The translations under genes were made by a program, and so were the position numbers. The notes under the pieces were generated by a model. The model had not been told where the DNA came from and made no database searches. It was given only the letters and a program-made list of their open reading frames with translations. A stretch of DNA of 64,000 bases. Origin: Atrichornis clamosus. Lineage: Eukaryota > Chordata > Aves > Passeriformes > Menuridae. The stretch lies in assembly GCA_013400975.1 (NCBI GenBank), contig WBMZ01012788.1, positions 1 to 64,000 on the forward strand, in the 5' to 3' direction. This document shows positions 11,701 to 64,000 of this stretch, in pieces. The stretch's first letter is position 1; each line of letters starts with the position of its first letter.

Positions 11701-14070
11701 AGTACCTCCAGTAAATTAAGCATGCCAAGCTACAAAGTGAAGGCATAAAGATTAAATATTGCCTTATTTTAAATTGCTTTTTCTGAGAAGCATAGCAGAG
11801 ACTACAACAAACACTGTGGGGGAAAAGTGATCAGGTAGGAAATTTTCATTCTTTAGCCAAAGTCTTGACAGTTTTGATACATAGAAGCAATAATCTGTAA
11901 AAAAGGCTGGAAGAAGAGGCTGGGAAATAAAATGCCCTCTCCTAGATTGGCTATTCTGGATCATGGCTTACATTGCTGCCTGCCAAAGAGGCTTCTACAT
12001 GCAAGAAGTCCTAAGAACAGCTGAGCTGCAGTCAGACCAGGACTATATTTAGCTTAGAGAATCTTACATAGCAGCTAAATAAAGGAAGAGTAAAATAATT
12101 TGGGAAATAGCTGTTGAGATGGGACAACTGCACTACGTTTAAGTTATCTCCACAACATCAACCTACCTTGTCTTTCAGTGTGTAAGAAGACACTGTGTAA
12201 GCTTACCTTTACAAAGGGAAACCTCCTCCTTCCACCTCCTTCCTGTTCTCAGGCAAGAGGGCAGGGTGGTTGCTGTCCCACATTTTCCCCCAGGCTTAGC
12301 AACAGCCACAGCCCAATCCTAAGGGGAGGGGCAGGAGAGGGAACAGGACAGACAGACAAAACTAAAAAAAAAAGCCCAACCTGCACCACATGTGCTGCTT
12401 TACCCCAACATGCTGCTTACAGTACGTACTGCCCAGTGTCTTCAACTATGGGAAAATATCACTGCATTTAGGAATTCCTGCCACTTTTGGGGAGGGTAGA
12501 TGGGAGACAGGCTTTCATGTCTCCTATTACTCCTTTTAGTGGGGTTTGAGTTTTTGTTTTGAATTTGGTGTCTTGTCCCATTTTGTTCTTTTTTTCTCTT
12601 TGAACCAGCCTTCCAGAAGTTGCTGCCAAACCAGATCCAGAGTTAGCAGGAACTTTCATTTAGCGGCTTGAAAATATTGGCCGTGCCTTGACCATTTCCC
12701 CTCTGCTTAGCTGTCCCGCTTACTAGTCCCAGGTTTTGTAACTCCCCAGATGCACATGGCAAAGGAAGACACCCAGGATCTGTTCCTCCCTCTGCACGTT
12801 TCAGCACCAGGAGCCAAGGATGTGGTAGTGCTGTAGAGGCATCAGTTACTCCTTGAGCCATTTGCTGTCAGTCACAGGCAGCAGAGCTCTGGAACTCGTT
12901 TCCCCCCTGCTGTATGAACCTGCACCAACATTCTGATCAAACACTGTGACCGTGCAGCTGGTGATGCCGCACTGGGCTGGGGCAACTACTCCAGCTCGGG
13001 GCAACCCCCCACACTCATCTGAGAAAAGCTACTAAAAATACAGTGCATTGGGAGACACACCGCAAGCTGGGAAAATTCCTGGAAAATTTTCACACAACTG
13101 TGAAATTCCTGCAAAATTACAGGAGGAGATCCCATAGCACAAACGTTTTCCAGTTCCAACTCATGACTTGAAAAGGAAAGTAGGAAAGACGGGGCAAGCC
13201 CTGAAAAGGCTCAACCATCAGCAAGATTTTGCCTTCCCTTCCAACTTTTTATTCTAATCAATTTCAGCAACACTTTTCATTTTTCTCCACTCTGCCAGCA
13301 GCTTTAGCTATAGACAAGTTTTGGCTTGGGGGAGGCACATTCATATTAAAACCAAGACATTCTCACGTCAGGTAGAGCTTCATTTCCTGCTAGAAAGCCC
13401 TCTGCAGAGCACAGGCTGCTCCCAGGATGGGAACTGGCACTACTCGTGTGAAGACAAGTGGGACAGGGCCCAGAAACTCGGCAGGTGACACACCTACCTC
13501 CACAGCAGGGGCCAGAAGAGAGGGCACAAGTGTCACAGGCACTGGGAATTTCACCAGTCCTTGCCCTTAGGCATCCACCTACTCAAGAGGAGAGCTCAGT
13601 AAGGGAAAGGAGATAGACGAAAATTAAACACATGGTTGAGGGGAAAGAAGGAAGAATCTGGACAATTCAATTATGCAAGCAGGCTGCATATGGAAATTTG
13701 AGTATCTGATTAAGTTTGGCAGTGGGCATGGGGATTTAAAACATAATTGGAATTAATCTGTGTGCATCTTCCTACAGAATATGAAGCAGCACTGTAACTA
13801 ATTCATGTCAGATGGGATGCTAAAGTGCTCCCTACACAAGAGATTTCAGCATAAAGTCAAAATCTAACACAAAAAAAAAATAACCTGCATAAGTTCAGTA
13901 GCAGCTATCAGTGCTTGGATGGCCCTTTGGTCCATGAATCATTTTTTGCTGCTCTTGTTAATTTAGAAGGACATGAAACTCATCCAAAGCAGTAACTGGT
14001 AGTGTTATCTAAAACCAGCTGAACTTACTATGCTAAAAAAGGAAAAAGCACCTATTTTAAAATATAAGGC
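5800..14070. other. Intergenic DNA between CR1 and the TRIP12 3' end
   Basis: AT-rich sequence with no gene, RNA gene or transposon that I can support. Open frames of 60-100 codons occur on both strands (for example 10191-10493 minus and 12178-12471 plus), but none resembles a known protein or has a convincing exon structure. Short homopolymer runs are present, for example an A run near 8083-8096. Confidence 0.6.
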
Positions 14071-14084
14071 TTCTTATTGTACCT

Positions 14085-14090
14085 TTTATT
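14085..14090 (-). promoter_or_regulatory. TRIP12: Candidate distal poly(A) signal (AATAAA)
   Basis: TTTATT on the plus strand gives AATAAA on the minus strand about 2.6 kb after the stop codon, near the expected 3' UTR length. No strong GU-rich element follows, so the exact end is uncertain. Other candidates are 14317-14322 and 15495-15500. Confidence 0.35.
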
Positions 14091-14275
14091 ATACTTTTTA
14101 ATAGTGCAGTACCAAGAGGACTGCACATACCCATGATTGATTTAAGTGAGCTTCTCCCTTAATCCAAAATTCCTGAAACAGAGGAATGCCTAATATCTTG
14201 TCCCACCCCTCTGCTTGTCCTGAACTACTCTTAGATACAACATTTGTTAGCAGGAAAGTACTGCAGTCATGCAAA

Positions 14276-14327
14276 ATGTGACTTTTCAGTTCATTCTTTT
14301 AATGTGACTTTTCAGTTTATTCTTGCC
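14276..14327. repeat. 26-bp direct tandem duplication
   Basis: Two adjacent 26-base copies, 14276-14301 and 14302-14327, share ATGTGACTTTTCAGTT/TTATTCTT-like sequence with a few differences. They fall in the predicted distal TRIP12 3' UTR. The second copy creates a TTTATT (AATAAA on the minus strand) at 14317-14322. Confidence 0.8.
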
Positions 14328-14901
14328 ATTTACTATCTTTACCTTTTAAGCCAGACTGCTCTTCTAATAGACTAAAAGCTGCCCTTGGTAGGAAAAAAAG
14401 AAGTGTCAACCAAATGGGTTTCATTTGCTTTTCAGACCAACTAAATCCTTAGTCTATGCTGAAAATGACAGCCAGAACAACCAAAATCACATCAACCACA
14501 GGTACTTGTTTTTTCCTTCCTTTTTAAACAGGCAACCAACAACTTATTTTCCCACTGAAACAGTTACACAAAGGCTATATATCAAATTTGAAAGCTCCTC
14601 AAAATTTCCAAGTCAATGAAAGCCAGATTCTAGAGGGAGACAACATGGGTAAAAAAAATATCAATACACATGATATTTTAATACAAAATATTAGCTTTTT
14701 TCTTTTTTTTTTTTTACACAAGTCAGGTTTTTTTAAAATATAGAACCTTAAAAAATGAACAAATTGCTATCCACACACTATAAACACTTGTTTGTGCTCA
14801 GTTTGATCAAGTTATCAGAACAATTGAAACACCAGTCCATAGTTTAAACACTGCCTTGAAGTTGAATGAAAGCTATGTCGCACTGTGCGCTACCATTATT
14901 G

Positions 14902-14909
14902 TATGTACA
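14902..14909 (-). promoter_or_regulatory. TRIP12: Pumilio-type site TGTACATA in the 3' UTR
   Basis: The minus strand reads TGTACATA, matching the PUM1/PUM2 consensus TGTANATA. It would be present only in transcripts that use a poly(A) site beyond the proximal one. Functional use is inferred. Confidence 0.4.
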
Positions 14910-15659
14910 GGGTGAAGCGCCTTCGTTCAGGTGTAATACGGTAATAAAAAACTGTTCAGTTATCAGGTTCTTTGTGCAAGGATTTCACATTCTACTCATG
15001 CTCATGACAGATCTGTATTACATTGCAGTGGCACTGGTCTGAGCAACCACAGGTAATTCTGTGAATGTTCCCCGGAAGAATGTCCGTTACATGTTCTGGA
15101 AGTACGAGTTCTTCAGCTAGACAAAAGAAAACTTGTTAGTTTAGGGGAAATACTAGCCTGATTAGCCAGAATTTAACAATTTTTAAGCACTGAATTTTGA
15201 TTTCTCAAAGTTGAATAAAAGTAATTAACTATTACATTTTCATCAAGATTAACTATGTAGCAGGTACATCTCAGGAATATTTGTAATTGCCCGTTTTTTT
15301 GAACCCATAGAAAGGAAAAAATTTCCCTCTAAGTTGGAGGTCTTAAAAGGTCTTGTTTTAGGAGTAAATCATCCACAAGTTGCAGGTTGTTAGCCAAGTA
15401 GATTTAGGATGATTTACTTGCATTACAGTAATTTACACAATTGAGCTTTATGCATACAGTACAAAACTATGAACAAAAAGGTGAAGCAAACTTTTTTATT
15501 TATATTCAGGTAAAAACATTAACCTGATGAAGTAAATTATTGCAGATTTGAGAAATCAGCACATAAAACAGTTGGACAGAGCATTGCTTACAGGTGCTTT
15601 ATCTGTGTCAAAAGACAAAGGCTGAACTGCTTGTTCCAAGCTAGCACTGGGGGGAAAGG

Positions 15660-15677
15660 AAAAAAAAAAAAAAAAAA
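15660..15677. repeat. A homopolymer run (T run on the gene strand)
   Basis: An uninterrupted A run of about 18 bases on the plus strand. On the gene strand it forms part of a long pyrimidine tract ending in CCCCCCAG at 15647-15654, which looks like a splice acceptor. Confidence 0.85.
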
Positions 15678-16269
15678 GGAGGAAAAACTACAAAATTAAC
15701 CAGGAACTTAGATCAAGAACAGGAAAACTGTTTACTCAAACAGGGAATGAAACAACTAATTTGTCTTTTAAAAAACTTTACATCAATTCGAAATGCTCTG
15801 GGCCTTACCACAATACACACTGGCCAGCCCAAGCTGTTGGACTTCAACTACATGAAAGAAAAGAATTCTTCCTCGCCTCCAGTACGAGGCTTTTGCTGCC
15901 TGAATCACTGTGTAAACAGCTCTGGAGCGCCGACTGGTAACGACTGTCGCCATTATATCCTATCACTACAGTAAAACTATGCTATAAGAAAGGTTCTACC
16001 TAGTTACAAAGGCTGAATTATATTGACAATATATATTTGATTTCAGTAAAATTTAAATTATCTTAATCAGAGAAAGAGGCATGGAGCAGTAAAATGCCCA
16101 CGCTAACCAAAACATAACAATTGTTGAATGTTGCACACAAAAAGAACCAAGTGAATTGCACATCAGACAATACATGAGGATGGGTAAAATTAGAGGCAGG
16201 TGAGGGTACACAGAACTAGTCTACTAAACTAGATTCGTCAAATACATGGTGTATTTTAATTTCTGTACT

Positions 16270-16277
16270 TATGTACA
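16270..16277 (-). promoter_or_regulatory. TRIP12: Pumilio-type site TGTACATA in the 3' UTR
   Basis: A second minus-strand match to TGTANATA. It lies just beyond the predicted proximal cleavage site, so the short 3' UTR form would lack it. Confidence 0.4.
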
Positions 16278-16354
16278 AAAGTTGTCTTTGGAGGAAAAAC
16301 TTCAGACTTAGCTAGATGGATACACACAGCCCAGTATTAAACTGCACAGCGACA

Positions 16355-16360
16355 TTTATT
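16355..16360 (-). promoter_or_regulatory. TRIP12: Candidate proximal poly(A) signal (AATAAA)
   Basis: AATAAA on the minus strand about 317 bases after the stop codon, followed about 23 bases later by GGGCTGTGTGTATCC (16332-16318 on the minus strand), a good GU-rich downstream element. Together they make a plausible short 3' UTR site with cleavage around 16335-16345. Confidence 0.5.
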
Positions 16361-16676
16361 GTTCCAGCCTGGAAAAACATCCCTTTTTAAATTTCACACA
16401 GCAAAGCAAGTTAAAAACTTCACTCATCAAATAAATGATAATTTAAACAAGAACTTGCTAAAGAAACCTTGTCACAACAACTTTTAGGGCCTGATCACTT
16501 TAAGTCCATAGGGGCTTTTAATGAATATCAACCAAGTGTCTTTGTTTATAATCTGCAAGCCGTTTTTCTACAACAAGAAGGCGTAACACGTTTCCTTGAC
16601 TCAGGTGATATATTTAGAAAAGAATCATGAGTTTCTCTTTTGCTGTAACAGGCAGACATTGCATTTTTCATTGTGA

Positions 16677-60295
<43,619 letters not shown>

Positions 60296-63200
60296 CTGTC
60301 AGCAGAAAGTCAAAACAGAAAGCTATCAGGATTCCAAGATACAGATACAGACCTGTAGGTGGAATATTGTTTATTTTTGGACCATTTACAAATATTAATT
60401 TACAGCTACAAACCTTTCCATATCACCTCCAAATGTTAAAGCAGCTTTTCAAAAGAATCATCTGAAGCAGTTACAAATCACTACCAGTGTAACTGTTTTG
60501 TAAAGCACACAATTATTTAGTCATTTTAAATTAATAAAACATCTTCTCACACCTCAGTTGTGCAGATAAATTCAGATCTTTCTGTTCTGCAAGATTACTG
60601 AATTATTCACATAAGCATTAAGATAGCACAGTTAGGCACAAGACTAAAGCACCTGTCAAAGATCTCTTCTCAGAAATATATACTCATCTACCTCAAAATT
60701 CCATGCATTAAGTCTTTATACAGTTATGAGTATTTACATCTTTGCTCTTCAGTTTAAAAAAAAAAAATAAATCAAGTTGTCAGAACAGGAATGCAGCCAG
60801 TTCCACTTGGTAGGAGAGCTCAACCCTACCAGTTAGTTTCTGGTTGCAGATCTACCAGTTCAACAGATTGAGAGCTGTTTGGTAACAGCTGAAGTAAGGA
60901 GAATGAAGAAATGCATACCACCAATGAAGGCAGTCAGATGAGACAGGAAACTTGTGATGTCAGAGACAGGAATGAGTTTCACACAGATAAGCTGTAAGAG
61001 GTCTTCTAAGCAGCTTTCAGCTGCATGAAAAAAATGGTTTAGTGTATGAGCTCTGACTGAAGGACAAAGATAATACTATACACCATGGATAAAATTTAAG
61101 ACTTAAGTTACACCTTCATATATTCCACACTTACTTTGAACACCACTCAGAATTACCATTTGCAGGACTCAGAAGAGAGTCCTCATCAGCATTTAAAACA
61201 GGACAGTATAAATAATTGCTAAGGCAAGAGACATCTCACTTGTACTTCCCTGGATAAAACACACTTCTGACTCAGCTGTCATCAGGAAAACTTTACTGCA
61301 CATATCGTACCTACACAGAAACTGCAAGAACCACTATCCTTTACAAAACTTCCATCTAGTCTAGTATTAATGCTGAAAAAAAGCAATGTTTCAAAGTTAA
61401 ATGTTCAATATGCTATTAACCCAGGCTATCCAGTCCTTCAAGTTGAGCTCTGCCAACACCTTTGAAAGCTATGGCAGATGAAGAGGAATGTGGACTTTCA
61501 GTTTAGGTGTCCTGCTCCAACCCATGACCCCAAACATCACAAAGTTTAGGCCAACAGACAAAGTGGAAGTGGTAAGAGTTCCACAAGCTTTAGAGCAGCT
61601 TCTTCCAACCAAATGCCAGAATTCTAGTAGCAAAGGCAAAGTATACAACTGACCTGAAAGTTTCACCATCCTCTTCAGGTTTTCAACACAAACTTGAATC
61701 TCAGTAGAAAACAAGCAGCAAGTGTAACCATCCAGATGATAATCACATGCTAATTTACTTACATAGTCAAAATGGTAAAACTTCAATAATATGTTTTTCT
61801 TAATAACTTTCCTTCCTCTGCTTTCTTCTGAATTATACTCATTTAGTAAGTTACTCAGATGAATGCACACGGTATATAATTCAACACTTCTTGTGGCTCA
61901 TCTTTCTAAGAGCACAACAGTCTGAAAAGCATCTTCTCCATACTCCAGCAATTTATTTTTATTTATCATACTATAAGAAATCATTTTTACTATCAAAAGC
62001 AAGTGAAATAACACAGATCTTTAGGTCACAATAGCAAACTTCATCAAGGTAAACTTGGGAATGTTTCACCTAATCCTGAGTGTTTGGATTTTCCTTTTCC
62101 CAACAAAAGATTAAGGCGTGAAATTTAATTTTCCCCGTGAAATATTTTCATTAGGGGAGTAACAGATGTTAGTACATAATTTACACTTGGCAGGAATCTC
62201 CGTTTTTATGTAAACTACACTGATCGGGGTTCATTTATTCTGAAGTATATTTTAAAAGCCTTCTTTTCCTTAAAGATATTTGGTTTGCTTCAGATATTCA
62301 CAAAACACAGTAACTGAAGAACTTTTCAACTAAAATACAGCTAAAGCAATACATGCAAAACATGCACTGAAGAGTTTCCACTTGCTTCAGGCTCCTCCCC
62401 TTTCACGTTTAAACCCTTCAGTTTCTTATAAGTTTTACAAATACGCTTTCATATCAGTGTCCAATTTATGTGGACTATTAAAGCTACAACCATATCCTAA
62501 GGATCATGAAAATTGTATCATGCAGACTATTTGCCTTTGCTTTGCCTTCTTTATCCATCAAACTATCAGTACAACCAGCCTTCTGAGCAGAAAGGTTACT
62601 CTAGAAAGGTAACAAATGGGGAGTCATAACTGATGAAATTTCTTTTTTAATTCTATTTTAAAAGACCTACTGTGCTCTCACTGCTCACTGATAGTTTAAC
62701 CCTTCACCTTGCCTGTGTTGCAAAGAGAAGGTTCACAAAACAACAGCAACTGTGCGTGCACAGGAGCATGTCAGTCAATAGGAATATGACATGAACTCTC
62801 TCCTCTAAGGTTTATACAAAAGCAAGAAGTCTGAGAATTTGGAGAGATTGCAGGATTAAAATAAAAGAACTTCAATCATACACCAACTAAAACTATCATT
62901 ATCCCAGTTTCTATTGAAGTTATGACAACTTACTTGAGGCCTTCTTAAAAAAGCTAAATCGCTTACAAAGGTAGTTAGAATAGTCTGTAAAGCTCAAAAC
63001 AAAGAGCCATGCTTGGAGAACAATCAAGTCCTATGAAAGATACATGGGCAGCTGGAAGGCTGATTTTTTTTTTTAAGGTTGGAAGCTACCTGTACTTTTG
63101 CCCATAATTCAAGGGTTTTCACTTGTAACTTACCATTACAAGCTCTTTAGTCTTTTCCATTAATATATCAGTCATTAAGATTCTTCATTTAAACAAACAT

Positions 63201-64000
63201 TCCAGCAACAAGTGTTTGAGTGATTAAGTTCCTCATTTATGACAAAAAATGGTAACATAAGTATTTATGAGCTTGTGTTTGTCCATTTCCACTCTCAGGA
63301 GCAGCTCCAAAGAGAGTGAGCTGTTGCTGCACCTTCAAGTGGTGTTTTGTAGGGGTTTTCTGTTTTCCTTCCCTCCCTCCCCAGACATAAAGGCAGTTTC
63401 ATAAACTACTCCAAGGCTTCACCCAACTGGGCAAAGCTGTCTGCCGATACACATTTTAATTCTCAGGCAGACACTCAAGTTTAGAGTAACATACATACAG
63501 AAGCTGACAAGCTAACCACCATTTAGCCTGCTGTGTTATATAAACAATATGGTGGGAAATGCCAGCCCTGAACAAAACCATAATAAAAAACCAACTACAA
63601 CCTGTTCTCAGAGTTACTCTGTACACACTTTTTTTTAAAGGACCTTTTGAAGTTAGTTAATAAACAAAGTGTTTCATCTAAGTCATGTTCCTCAGCAGCT
63701 TAGAGTGAGCTATTAAATGCTTCCAAACATGAAGTCTGCAAAAACTAACCATTCTTTTACTTCTGTCAAAAATGAGATTTTTAAAAAAAGTAATAGCACA
63801 AATGAAAAAAGCTGCAGAAAAATACCTACTTTTCCTCCTCAGAAATACTGCACCTGTCTTCCCCAACTCAAAATTATACTTAGTTTTTCACAGGTCTCAG
63901 GTAAGTTGCTAACAGTTAACATATTACCAACTGATCCAAAAACAAATCCTGTTTAGAACCAAAGCCATGTAACTGACAAAAGCATTATTTCTGTGTATAC
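60296..64000 (-). other. TRIP12: TRIP12 5' intron, incomplete at the right edge
   Basis: At least 3.7 kb of intron. I found no exon matching the expected TRIP12 N-terminus (a Met-Ser-Asn-rich start) and no CpG-rich promoter. A 133-codon minus-strand open frame (61469-61870) has no recognisable family features or splice sites and is probably chance. Confidence 0.75.

Larger units (their letters stand above)
14085..16676 (-). other. TRIP12: Predicted TRIP12 3' UTR
   Basis: This is the minus-strand sequence after the TGA at 16677-16679. Mammalian TRIP12 mRNAs have a 3' UTR of nearly 3 kb, which would end near 14 kb here, close to a possible AATAAA at 14085-14090. An earlier AATAAA at 16355-16360 followed by a GU-rich stretch may give a short form. 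The region contains CpG-bearing, less AT-rich blocks (about 14860-15116 and 15800-15965) that may be conserved, plus long A/T runs. The 3' end is an inference. Confidence 0.5.

Noticed and set aside
12178..12471. 97-codon plus-strand open frame
   Set aside because: Pro/Ser/Thr-rich, no recognisable domain, no transcript signals.
15120..15120. A cysteine-rich reading (another frame of the 15116-14990 segment) that looked like the end of a secreted protein
   Set aside because: Its frame does not join with either upstream exon-like segment, and the region is more simply TRIP12 3' UTR.
15809..15965. Possible selenoprotein reading through an in-frame TGA in the exon-like segment
   Set aside because: No convincing SECIS element (ATGA...AA...TGA stem) could be drawn in the following sequence.
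61469..61870. 133-codon minus-strand open frame upstream of the first visible TRIP12 exon
   Set aside because: No similarity to TRIP12 or any family I recognise, no good flanking splice sites, no Kozak-like context; kept only as intron content.

Overview
The window looks like bird nuclear DNA. The evidence is a large vertebrate gene with many small exons and compact introns, and the only transposons I can recognise are CR1 LINE fragments of avian type. No bacterial, viral or organellar genes were seen.

From about 14.1 kb to the right edge, the window is filled by one minus-strand gene that I recognise as TRIP12, a HECT-type E3 ubiquitin ligase. I could place 40 coding exons (60295 down to 16677), all with GT-AG introns. 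Spliced together they give one uninterrupted frame of 2028 codons plus a TGA stop at 16677-16679. The first visible exon starts in the middle of a codon, so the start-codon exon and promoter lie beyond the right edge, at least 3.7 kb upstream. The domain order is a disordered basic/Ser-rich N-terminus, an armadillo-like helical region, a WWE domain, a charged middle region and a C-terminal HECT domain with its catalytic Cys codon at 16779-16781. A 3' UTR of roughly 2.6 kb probably follows, with a proximal and a distal poly(A) signal.

The left 14 kb is non-coding as far as I can see. At its extreme left is a CpG-rich segment (about 1-1100) with a short GC-rich tandem repeat. In other vertebrates DNER lies 3' of TRIP12 on the same strand, so this may be the DNER promoter or 5' end, but no DNER coding sequence is visible. 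The rest is AT-rich intergenic DNA with one CR1 copy (about 4970-5797) that carries an internal AGAGC expansion, and a perfect 16-bp hairpin at 2332-2368.

Three more CR1 pieces lie in TRIP12 introns: a 1.5-kb copy with degraded reverse-transcriptase ORF (about 52688-54170), a 3' fragment split by a 40-base A run (about 41970-42186), and a short 3' end (55836-55927). I did not find a convincing new biological system. The observations most worth checking are an in-frame alternative splice acceptor inside the WWE domain, a 26-bp duplication just upstream of a TRIP12 splice acceptor, three exon-like segments inside the 3' UTR, and the intergenic hairpin.
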